A stretch of DNA of 60,000 bases, taken from assembly GCF_032854445.1 (NCBI RefSeq), contig NC_088306.1:4276373-4336372 (forward strand), given 5' to 3'. Positions 46,598 to 57,744 of the stretch are shown here, piece after piece. Both the position numbers and the translations under genes were made by a program. The stretch comes from Liolophura sinensis (taxonomy: Eukaryota > Mollusca > Polyplacophora > Chitonida > Chitonidae). The number at the start of each line of letters is the position of its first letter. The first letter of the stretch is position 1. The notes under the pieces were generated by a model. It was not told where the DNA came from and made no database searches. It worked only from the letters and a program-made list of their open reading frames with translations.

Positions 46598-46660
46598 TTT
46601 ATATATTTGATTGGTATTTTAAGTCGTACTCAGGAATATTTCATTTATGCAACGACGGTG
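46598..46660 (-). mobile_element. SINE family A tail, antisense, within the 19-bp array
   Basis: TTTATATATTTGATTGGTAT TTTAAGTCGTACTCAGGAAT ATTTCATTTATGC is the reverse of the family A tail. A head-like piece in the same orientation lies at 46768-46822 (AACTCACAGCAACTGCATTG GTGAGGGGC). The two may be the ends of one SINE whose middle was replaced by 19-bp units. Confidence 0.7.
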
Positions 46661-46822
46661 CTTAAGTTGTGTAACTCATCTGTAATTGTGTAACTCAGCT
46701 GTAAATATGTAGCCGAGCTTTAATTATTTAAGATAAATAAACAAAAAATATGATGATATAGAAATATGAGCCAGCATGAACTCACAGCAACTGCATTGGT
46801 GAGGGGCTTCTGGTCATGAGTG

Positions 46823-49475
46823 TTTTGTAACTGAGTAGTCACATGATGACGGCGTCCATTCCTTTAGCGACTTAATCGTCCCGTCAGGGTATAAACCCAA
46901 GTGTTTTGCCTCCTGTCCATAAGTCACCCGATGATAACGTCATCACTTATTCCTTGCTTGAATTACATGGTGATTATTATATTACACTACAAGACGTCAT
47001 TACCTGAAGGAAATTACATCATTAATTTGTCATTTACAGTTTTGTTGTGCTTTGAAATATATGTACGTGTATCGTTCTGTAATTATGATTTTTTTTCCGT
47101 GTAAATTAACGTATGTCAATCTACTTTTTCTCATTTGGCCAAAAAGCACCATGTTCATTATCCTCCGTTAACGTGACGTACTTTACAGTTTGTTGAGTTG
47201 CAATTATACATTTAATTTTTTTCGTTTTGACACGAGAATTAAAGATATTATTTATTCTACGATAATGAGAAAATGCATTGTTGTTTTACGTGGTATTTTG
47301 CCAGACATTATTTTGCAAATATTGCCATTACTCTAAAAGAAAAACATACCCTAATATACAGTATATATCACAAAAAATGCCAGACACTAGTTTTTCTGAA
47401 GATGTGTTCAAATGCTTTTTAGCGAGTTTTGTCTGCAGCGATGAACTCACGTATGCCTTTTCGAGCGGGTTTTTGTATGTGGCGATGCTTACATCCACAG
47501 TAGAGGAGTATTAAACTCTGCACTTGTATTTATACAACTCCTTTTCAGTCGGAAAAATGTTCATCCGAATAACCAGCCAAAAAATTTTATAAAACAAAAC
47601 GTGCATGAAAAAAGAAACACATGCAAACATATTTTATCCTTTTGTTATATTCACGTTCGGCATTCCAGCTGGAGAATCTATATTTTAGCCATCTCCCCAA
47701 AAAATGACTCCAGTACAAGTGACAATTTATTCATTTATCAGTTCTTCTTTACTGTATGACCTAGCACAAATGGGAAAATAAAAATGGGAAAATATAAATC
47801 CAATTAATTTATTATATATTTTATAGTTTCCTCGCTGAATCCATAAAAACTCATTGCCATCACATTCTGTTAAACAGCAATGGAATAAAATAAATAAACA
47901 GATAAATAAACAGATAAATAAAGAAAGAAATAAGCAAAAGTAAAAGAATTGTGCAGTCAAGAAAAATATATAGCCAGACGCTATAGCGAGATGTCTTGGA
48001 ATTGACGAGGCCTCAAGCACCTCCCACGTCCTCTAATAAATATTCTTCTGTTATTGTAACAGTGCTAAATCAATCAGACTAATCATGACTCTTGCTGACC
48101 AGTTTGACTAAAACGTTATCCATCTGACAATCCATAGATCGATGAGGTCGACGGCTCGATTCCAGTTCTAGTAGATTCGGTCGTGGCGTTAAATCAGTGG
48201 AATTGTCAAGTATGTGATTAAGTACCCATGAAATAAATAAATAAATCACATGCGTTATTTTTGTAGATGGATATTCTATCCATCTATAGGCAGAATTATT
48301 TTGTCGACACGACGACAGTTTTTGCATTAGCGTTAGTAAAATGAACAATAATCTAGGCGTCAAAACAGACATTCTTATACCAGCGGTCAACCAATATTTT
48401 CGTTCCGGGTCAATAATCGCTTGTCCGTTTTCCAAAGTCATAGATTTGAAAAATTATTCTTCAACGTTATAAAAAGTATTTAATGGATTTTGAAGTTGTA
48501 AAAAATATGTATATCTCAACAAATCATTAGAAGGTGGAGCTTTTTTAAAAGCATAATATTCCCGACCCAGTAAATTTATCTGCATTATTTTTGGAGGTAA
48601 TTTTCAGTTTTAATTCCGCTAGCTAAATGGACATTTCTCAAAGTGATCATATACGAGTTCAAGCTGACTGTCACAACAATGGTTGGTTTTGGTATTATGG
48701 GCGTAGTTACGAACAGGCCCAATTTTCGCCTGGAGTCGGTTTCGGTCATTATACATGTATCCCATGACAATATTGCTACAAACTCCCCGGACACATCTTT
48801 AACGTTCAGAAAAGGAGAAAGCATATTTGTCAAGATTCCAAAAGTGTTCAAATTATTCAAATGACTTAAAATTATTCGCTGTGTCTAAGAGAATAGACTA
48901 GCATTATGGGTAATTACTAATCATGCGTAAATTTGTATCGAAAAACACACTTCGAAATCCGGCTTATTTTTTGTAAAATACTTTTTTAAATGTGTAAAAT
49001 GTATGTATATTTGAATTTACATCGTAGGCTGTACTTAACAATTCTTCAGTCCTATGACAACAAAATGTATGAAATAAATTCCTGATTCGGTATCGAAAGT
49101 ATGCTAAATCTTACATTTCTATCTCTAGATTTTACTTGATGTTGAAGCTATTGATCTCACAAAACTTTCGATCTTTTTTAAAACAACATGCATGCCACTT
49201 ACACCTAAAATCCGGTTTTATTTCATTCGCATCGATTCGCATTCATTCGTAATAGATTTTCCACGCACACACTGTCTTACAGCGCACATCGATTCAGTTC
49301 GAATTAATGCGTGTATTATATTCCAGTAACGAGAATCTGGGTGCACGATTACACGATATTGAATGATAAGTTTTTTTTTTTCAAAATTTTGTTTCTGAAA
49401 AAAAAAATTAATAATTACATAATACAGAATTCTTACCTGCCTTCTGTTTTTTAGGTTGTCATTATGTGAAAACAA
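46823..49475. other. Unassigned AT-rich sequence
   Basis: No gene is recognised. AAAT/AAACAGAT-type runs lie at 47886-47935. A SINE-like remnant with a box-B-like GGCTCGATTCC and an AAATAAATAAATAAATC end lies at about 48120-48248. Confidence 0.45.
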
Positions 49476-49525
49476 ATCAAAATGCACAATTAGATAATTT
49501 TAAAAAATGCTGCCTAAATATTTGT
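49476..49525 (+). repeat. 50-bp exact direct repeat, left copy
   Basis: ATCAAAATGCACAATTAGAT… through …CTAAATATTTGT is identical to 50808-50857, with no similarity just outside either copy. Confidence 0.95.
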
Positions 49526-49773
49526 AATGTTTTCACTGAATACCATACATTAGGTTATATAGACAAAAACATGAGCATAAAGCTTTAAATTTTCTTAACA
49601 TTAAAATAAAGCGCAGTAATTTTTTTTAATGCACACTATTGCATGCAGCCCTCTAATTAGTCGTATGCTTTTTGATGAGTTTATATTTTAAACTAAGGGT
49701 AAAAAATAAATGGAAGTTGTTTCATACTCTTTTACCCCGCTGTTAGTTGCGCGCCGTGTGCAAATATACATAT

Positions 49774-49940
49774 TCATGCTGGCTTCCTCTCCGGCCGTAA
49801 GTGGGAAGGTCTGTCAGCAACCTGCGGATGGTCGTGGGTTTCCCCCGGGCTGTGCCCGGTTTCCACCCACCATAATGCTGACCGCCGTCGTATATGTGAA
49901 ATATTCTTGAGTACGGCGTAAAACACCAATCAAATATACA
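49774..49940 (+). mobile_element. SINE family A copy A4, 5'-truncated
   Basis: It begins at CATGCTGGCTTCCTCTCCGG without a head, continues GGTCTGTCAGCAACCTGCGG and ends TTGAGTACGGCGTAAAACAC CAATCAAATATAC. This is the least diverged body in the window. It lies between the two 50-bp direct repeats. Confidence 0.88.
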
Positions 49941-50807
49941 TATTAAATGGTGATGACCTATCAAACAAAATCGAGTGTGTCACGCAACACGCCGGCCGGT
50001 ACATTTACCTCCTTGAGCAATATAATTTCATGCTGTTTATGTCTACATATAAAAGAATGTGAGTTTCTTTACTCGCTAGATTTGCTTTTGTGATTTATAT
50101 AAGGTTGAACTATCGAATTTTCTTTCATTGATAATAGTGTTATTTCGCACAGTTTATAGATATCGCTTCCGTTTGAACATTTTTGATATTTTACACTCAG
50201 ATACCATGATGTGGAAAAAGAAACATTTGAGCTCAACGGTACGACGTCATAAGACATGTACAGTGCACTTTTGCACTCCTACGTCACGCAACAATAAGAC
50301 AAGACGTCATACACAGGTAGCTTTGAAATATCTACGTCAACTGCAACGGAATAAGCTTGTTGTTAATTGGTCTAAAATGTACGTCCTCTGTGGAGGGAGG
50401 GAAAGAGAACGACAGCGTAAAATGTACCGTTTTTGTCACATTTTCTTTATTTGGGGGGGGGGGGGAGGAGGCAGAATAGAATTTAACACCTTCGTCTTGA
50501 TGTTTGTTGTGTTACCCGATACCGCTGAACCTTGTTTCGTACCTCGTTAAATTGGGTTTGGTACAAAACAAGGTTCACCCGTTTAGGGTTACATAACAAA
50601 CACCGCCACGCCAGTGTTAAACCTTTAAATATATCTAAATTTTTATGATTAGAAAATGGGTAAATTAAAGAAAGATTCTGTTTCGCTATTCTGTTTTAGA
50701 TTGCTATCAACCTAAACTACGTGTGCAGTGTAGATGAATTGCTTGTTGTCAGTTGTGATGTATCAAAAGTGTGCGATGTATAATTCATGACTTAACAGTT
50801 CTCATAT

Positions 50808-50857
50808 ATCAAAATGCACAATTAGATAATTTTAAAAAATGCTGCCTAAATATTTGT
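50808..50857 (+). repeat. 50-bp exact direct repeat, right copy
   Basis: Identical to 49476-49525. It is followed 12 bp later by a 20-bp perfect palindrome at 50870-50889. Confidence 0.95.
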
Positions 50858-50869
50858 TTTTTACAAAAA

Positions 50870-50889
50870 ATTTCATTGTACAATGAAAT
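50870..50889. repeat. 20-bp perfect palindrome
   Basis: ATTTCATTGTACAATGAAAT equals its own reverse complement. Confidence 0.97.
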
Positions 50890-51835
50890 GTCAAAAAGGA
50901 TCCATAGAGGGCGATTTTACATACATGTGACAGAGAAGCTAAAAACAGAGCGGATTAAGGACTGACTGAATTCAGCATCCCCTGGTGTGATTTTAGTTTT
51001 ATGTGACATTTTGGTATACTTTAACATGATGGACCGAAGTTCGCTTTACAATTATATATGGGCATTGTATATGTATATATATATATATATATAGGTGAGC
51101 GACTGAAGTTCAAAAATAGCTGGATACAAAAAAAATTAACTGATCCGTTATAAATAGTCTCTACTTGACACGTGGAAGCCTATTTATGGGAGGCTAATTT
51201 TAGTCAAGGGCGACATGCACGCTTCGAAAATGACCCATCGCTTAAATGTGTGCCATTTTTTGTTTGGTGGAAATCATCCCCCGTAGAGCTATCAAGGCTA
51301 CTGTAAAGAGTTACTTCCCTTATTGGGTGTTACACGTGTTAGACCCGAAGCCCTATAAAAACAGAAACAGAAAAACAGAAACAGAAAGGTGAACGTTCGC
51401 TAAGACTTTACTACATTTATTTTAAAATCGCTGAATGCACACTTCAAACGCAAATGTTAAAAGTTACTCCTATTCATGATCGTTTGCAAGGTTTTTAACA
51501 TTTACAAAGCAAAACACATCACTAAAATTGTCAATTAGATTTAAGATAATGCTAGATTATAACATTTTAAAATTATTTTGTAAAGTATTAAATTTCTAAT
51601 TATCCCAATATTAACTACAATCCAGGTGTCCGAAATACCCTTTTCCATCCCACAACATTTCCAAAAAAAAAAAGGCAACTAAGGAACTTAGAACTGACAG
51701 GAAGTAATGTTGCTTAGTTTGACTTACTGGTACATCCAGTCTGAATGGAAAATTATAGCAAGAGAATACAGTGCAATCGAAAATCTATTATTGCACTAAG
51801 TACCTGAAAAGGAGTAATTATGAAAATAATTACCC
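50890..51835. other. Unassigned AT-rich sequence with (TA)n
   Basis: A TATA microsatellite lies at about 51066-51093. No gene is recognised. Confidence 0.45.
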
Positions 51836-52575
51836 GATTGTAAATAAACCTAAGCGTGCACAAGTTGAATACACTTAAGACGTATGTACATAAACCTAAG
51901 CGTGCACAAGTTGAATGCATGGAAGAAGTATGTACATAAACCCAAGTGTGCACAAGTTGAATGCATGGAAGAAGTATGTACATAAACCTAAGTGTGCACA
52001 CGTTGAATGCATGGAAGAAGTATGTACATAAACCTAAGTGTGCACAAGTTGAATGCATGGAAGAAGTATGTACATAAACCTAAGTGTGCACAAGTTGAAT
52101 GCATGGAAGAAGTATGTACATAAACCTAAGTGTGCACAAGTTGAATGCATGGAAGAAGTATGTACATAAACCTAAGTGTGCACAAGTTGAATGCATGGAA
52201 GAAGTATGTACATAAACCTAAGTGTGCACAAGTTGAATGCATGGAAGAAGTATGTACATAAACCTAAGTGTGCACAAGTTGAATGCATGGAAGAAGTATG
52301 TGCATAAACCTAAGTGTGCACAAGTTGAATGAATGGTAAACGTATCCTATGTTTCATGGAAATAGTTTCAGTATTTTAGCAAGAGTTACATGGACAAAAT
52401 GTGAACACATGGCAAAAGCACTATTTCGCAAAGCCCTACATGGGTGTAATTATAAAAATAATCACCCGATTGTCATTAAACTTAAGCATGCACAAGTTCA
52501 GATGATAGGCAAAATGTATGGTTTCATCGAAATCGGCGCAATAGTTTGGGAGGAGATGCATGGACAAAATTGTAT
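51810..52575. repeat. Older duplication that encloses the 46-bp array
   Basis: Flank pieces recur after the array. AATTATGAAAATAATTACCC GATTGT (51815) matches AATTATAAAAATAATCACCC GATTGT (52447), and the following text up to ACATGGACAAAATGTG (52387) matches GCATGGACAAAATTGT (52558). A roughly 120-bp sequence was duplicated, and the 46-bp expansion happened inside its first copy. Confidence 0.75.
51836..52335. repeat. 46-bp minisatellite, about 11 units
   Basis: The unit is CACAAGTTGAATGCATGGAA GAAGTATGTACATAAACCTA AGTGTG. The central units are nearly identical and the outer ones diverge. Confidence 0.96.
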
Positions 52576-52894
52576 CTGCAGTATATGCCCCCCCCCGCCC
52601 CCCACAACACAAATACAAAAAGCGGAACACACTCTAAAAGTGTCAATTTGACATCAGACAGTTTCATTATATTGTTTTTAAAATATCTTGTAATTTCATT
52701 GTCCAACATTCTGTAAAATGTTATTTTAACATTATTAATTGTTTATCTCTGTTTTAAAAAAACTTTTGTAGAAAATTTTAAAATGCCATTCAATAGAGAA
52801 AAGCATCAGTTACACTCACATATATACATACGTGGCAAATGCGCCAGTGGTAAGTGCAAAACTCACGGTGCCTCCTTCGGATACCGTGATACCC

Positions 52895-53115
52895 TAAAAC
52901 TCACGACGCTAAAACTCATGAGATTGTGTTAGTCTAAACATCAAGACCCTACTTTCGGATACTTTGTTAGTGTAAACATCAAGACTCTACTATCGGATAC
53001 TGTGTTAGTATCTAACGCGTTAGATACACAAAGACGCTCCTATCGGATACTGTGTTTGTTAGTCTAAACATAAGGACGGTACTTCCGCATACTGTGTTAG
53101 TCTGAACATCAAGAC
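52895..53115. repeat. Irregular ~46-bp repeats around a palindrome
   Basis: CGGATACTGTGTTAGTCTAA ACATCAAGACTCTACTAT recurs about five times. The 20-bp palindrome at 53008-53027 lies inside one unit. Confidence 0.8.
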
Positions 53116-53117
53116 TT

Positions 53118-53765
53118 TACGTACGGATACGACAGTATATCCAAATACAGTGTTAGTATGAAAAACACGACAGCATATCCAAATGCAGTGTTAGTATGAA
53201 AAACACGACAGCATATCCAAATGCAGTGTTAAAGTGAAAAGCACGACAGCATTTTAAAATATAGCATAAGACTGAAAAACACGACAGTATCCAAATACAG
53301 TGTAAGGCTGAAAAACACGACAGTATATCCAAATACAGTATTAGGCTTAAAAACACGACAGTACATCCAAATACAGTATTAGGCTGAAAAACACGACAAC
53401 CTATCCAAATACAGAATTAGGCTGAAAAACACGACAGTATATCCAAATAGAGTATAAGGCTGCAAAACACAGTATATCCAAATACAGTATTAGGCTGAAA
53501 AACACGACAACCTATCCAAATACAGTATTAGGCTGAAAAACACAACAGTATATCCAAATACAGTATAAGGCTGAAAAACACGACAGTACATCCAAATACC
53601 GTATAAAGCTAAAAAAACACGACAGTTTACCCAAATGCAGTATAAGACTGAAAAACACGACAGTTTTTCCAAATACGGTACAAAGATAAAAAAGACGACA
53701 CTATATCCAAATACAGGCTAAAAAAATGCGACGGTATATCCAAATAAAGTATAATTACATAAAGT
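53118..53765. repeat. 38-bp minisatellite, about 16 units
   Basis: The unit is GACAGTATATCCAAATACAG TATTAGGCTGAAAAACAC, with diverged ends. It shares the TGTTAG and AACAC elements with the preceding repeats, so the two arrays may be related. Confidence 0.93.
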
Positions 53766-56700
53766 AAGGCTGAAAGAGAAAAAACAACTGAACATCTGAC
53801 ATCTGTTTCTCAGTACATCTGAAAGTATTATTTTGAAAAACACAAGGGTGTACATCTACTGATTCTGTGTTAGTCTAAAAAAAAAAACGCGACGATATCT
53901 CTCAATACTGCATTAGTATATGAAAATGTATGGTGTTAGTTTGGTACTGTACAGTGGTTTTAGTTTTTTCTTTCTGAAGCATGGTTTTGTTTCAGAGATT
54001 TGCATGGGTTCAGTCATTAAGTGTGGTAACATGTGACTACTGTATTCCTCAGTGATAGAACTATATGAATTTTACTTTTAAATTTTGACGTGTTGAAATT
54101 TGTAGGTTAAGAATTGTTATCTTGGATAATGAGGATTATATTAGGACAAAAATAAAAGTACGTAGCATAGTACCAAAAATGCTTTTAAATACAGGGTACT
54201 ATCGTGGGAAAAACGACAAAAATATACAGAAAAGTAGCGTTACTTTCGTACGGCTACGAATTTAAAATCCTTCATTGATTATATGTGCTAAAATCTTCAG
54301 TAATAAAAAACTTTCTGGTATGGAAGTACATATAGGCTGTTATTTAGAAGTCATACAGACATGCCACACAATTACTCACGAAAAACATCAAGACTTGAAA
54401 AATAGAAACATCATCACAACTGTATGAATGTCACGCAATGAAAGAGAAAAGAAAAACGCTCCACTTTCTCAATATAAACTCATAAACTCATTTAATTACA
54501 AAAAAAAAACCTCAAAAAAAAAAAAAAACGCAGCTGGGTATGAATCATAAACTAAATAGTGTCGAGATTTCTATGACAGGAAATATTTCTCTTTTTTGCT
54601 TTAGCGTTGATGATTATAGTTTATTTTGTGATGTTTATCAACACACACAACAGATCTGGCCAACTCGGAATGATTATCGCCTTGGTTTTCAGGAATTTCA
54701 TGTTAAAACAGTGACCCATCTGCCTGCACCAAGACAAAATTCTGTTCCTTCTTTTTACATTTCATTATTGGAAGCTTCGTTCAAGAAGATCTGCTAGCAA
54801 AATATAGGGTTGTCACACAAATCAAGACAGACTTTACCTTTCAGTGCTTGGATTATTTTACAACGACAATGTCAAAGCCATCCCTTGTGTCGCTCTGGTA
54901 ACATCGCTACATCGCTGCAACGTCCCACGGTAATGGTAACACCCATGGGAGTTGGGGCGTGTTATAGTAGCGTTTGAGGACAGTGAGAAAATCGGGTGTT
55001 TGTGTACGGCGGGGGTGGGGGGGGGGGGGGGGCTGGTGGAGATGTACATTTTCTGTTCTATAGTTATCTTTCTGTTTTTTTAATTGTTTCCTTTCTTAAA
55101 TTGCGGTGTCATCTTGTGTAGCCAAGCCACTGAAGGCAGAAACAGAACATGCTGAGAAGCTTTTTTTTTTAGAGTAGCCATTAAGCGTCTGTTAGAAACC
55201 TTGTGAAGTAAAACGATAGGACAGGAACAAGCGCCACATGTGGTTAGATTCTAACACACTACCTCGTTTCAATAAACTACAGCGTTTTGGGTCGTCTGGG
55301 AAGTGACTTACGTATTTATCGAGTTGGTGTTTAACGCTGCTATCAAGAATGTTAAAATTCTTTTAGATGAAAACCCAACAGTAATCACACTGCTTTAAAA
55401 ACAAGAAAAACAGAAAGTCAAGGTAATGAATTTGACACTTTTATAATATTTCTATTCTAAAAAAACACAAAAGACCCCAAGCAACCTCTTTTCTGATAAG
55501 CCAGGGTGATAGATAATGAAATGTAGATGTTTGGATTGAATGAATGTTTATATGTAGTGTTAAATAAATAAATAGTAAGATGTTATCTTACGTGATTTAA
55601 CAACAGGCTGTGATAACAGTTCTCTATTTTATTTATGCTATTTGTATAATTCTTAAATTTATCGACCCCCCCCCCGTGCAACTGTGGGTTTGATCGTGCT
55701 TTAGAAGTTAGGAATTTATGTAATATTGCGTTTAAAATATAAAGGATTAACACTTTTTCATGTTATGTTTTGATGTCTAACTTGTTGAAATCTGTACGCT
55801 GTGGATTAATGGCTGTGGGTAATGGCAGTAATCCTTGTGAAATTAGTTTACTTCTTTCAAGGAATTATATTCAAGCTGCAATTTAAAACTGTTTTGCTTT
55901 CGAGGTTTCTGAAATTAAGAAATTATTTTTTCAGTCCACATTTAGAGTTGCTTTGTTACCGAAACTCCACAGCCTATAGTGTCAGTAATTATGATAATTG
56001 TGATAATTACACTAGTACACATGTTAGTGGACTATACCTATAATTTACATCACTTCGCATTGGTTTATGACATATATTGTCATCAAAACTTGACTTGATT
56101 TAGCACGGGCTTAATTATGACTTATATAACATCATAAATACAGTTTTACTATAGCAAAGGCATATCACATTTATTATCTTAAAAATTGTTTTGCTTTGGT
56201 CATATTTAGCACATTACTTATAATGCCACGAAAAACAATTTGCTTTTACAAGGGTGTACTTTCTATCAAATGGAATGTTACTTGCAGCGTCATGGAAATT
56301 GTTTTCACTTTGTCATAAAAATTATCTAATTTCATAATGGCAAATAAAAAAAAGTACTTTCATTTCGTAATATAAAATATCAATATTATATATTGATATA
56401 TCAAAGAAAATTACTTTGAGGTTTGTTCGTTTATATTATCGTATTTTTGTTTAACAATATTACTATACAAAATACTTATTTTGCCATTTAAATTTATTTT
56501 GCACTTGTAATGGGATATTACCGAAACTGAAATCCAAGAAAAATTTATTCTTCTTACGTAACACATGCAAGGTCATAAATTTGATTATACCTTGATTTTG
56601 TAAATTTAGCTAGTTGTTTATATCGTCATGGAAAATTACTTTGCTTTCTTTCCTGCTTATCATTTAAATAATCAAAATTGTTCTTTTCCCTTTGTTCATG

Positions 56701-57744
56701 TGCAGGGATTTATGGACTTCATGATTTGGTTTTAATAAGCATATGGATTTGCATAAATTGACATAAAGTCTTAAGCAGCATATTTATCTGTTTTGATCAT
56801 TTAGGCGATATGGTAGCTATAAAACAATTTAAGGACGCATATTATACTTCTGAAAATTTGCCTCGTTTATCAGATCAACTCAACGTCTGTGTAAATGTTG
56901 TGTAACAAAGTTACCTGATCAGCCCGCCCTGACAATAAGAAAACGGCCTGGCGCTAACCTGCTCTTCAAATCCCGACCACACACCCGTGTAATTCCTCAC
57001 ATGCATAAAACAAGCACCTGTTCTCCATAAAACCACACATGATATGGACAAACGAAAGCTTACCTGTATCTTTGATTAATAAACATCTTGATTCCCGAGT
57101 GGTGTTAATACCATGTCGCTTGTACAGGTTTATAGTCAGTGGACGTTAGTCTGAACATGTTAGGCCCATAGGCCTTTTGTTAATTCCACAGTCCAAATCT
57201 TCTCAACATTGTCACAAAGAACGAACTCTGTCTATTACATGAGCTGTCTGTCACATCTTCTGTGACAGTGACATCTATCGTGACAATCACACAGCGACTG
57301 TATATACCGCAATAACAAATAAGTCACATCTTTCATCGCGTTTTCACGAAGTCGAAGACATTCTACATTCAGCCGTCCGAGTAAGATATGCGTAAAACCA
57401 GAAGGACGCATGAGTGCAATCCATCAAAAACTCATTTCGTGTTTTGCTGGAAAACACGGCTGTCATCTCGTTATCTGTTCTGTGATGTTTTTTCTACCTT
57501 CTTGACGACACATCACTAGTGTGTAGCAGTAAACAACAAACCGCGTGCATATACAACTGCCCGGACTGTGCTAAATGTAAGCGTGCCTCGCATTCTTTAA
57601 ATTCCACTTTGTTTTCGCCTATCTACACGGAACTATAATACTACAAACAACTGAATCACGGCATATACCAGTAAGATGTCTAAAACATGGTTCTCGCTAA
57701 GATTCAGCCTTGTGACCATGGGATATGTTGTTCAGTCCAGACTG
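53766..57744. other. Unassigned AT-rich sequence, 4 kb
   Basis: No gene is recognised. It holds a G16 tract (55017-55032), a C10 tract (55666-55675) and an 8-bp-arm inverted repeat (57248-57268). A donor-like minus-strand ATACAG/GTAAGC lies near 57060. Confidence 0.45.

Noticed and set aside
48120-48250. tRNA-like stretch with GGCTCGATTCC
   Set aside because: No cloverleaf could be drawn and it ends in a SINE-type A-rich tail, so it is more likely a SINE remnant than a tRNA gene.
57062-57130. Minus-strand donor (ATACAG/GTAAGC) as a possible 5' untranslated exon of the EGF gene
   Set aside because: It lies 29 kb from exon 1 with no supporting evidence. One donor-like site is expected by chance.
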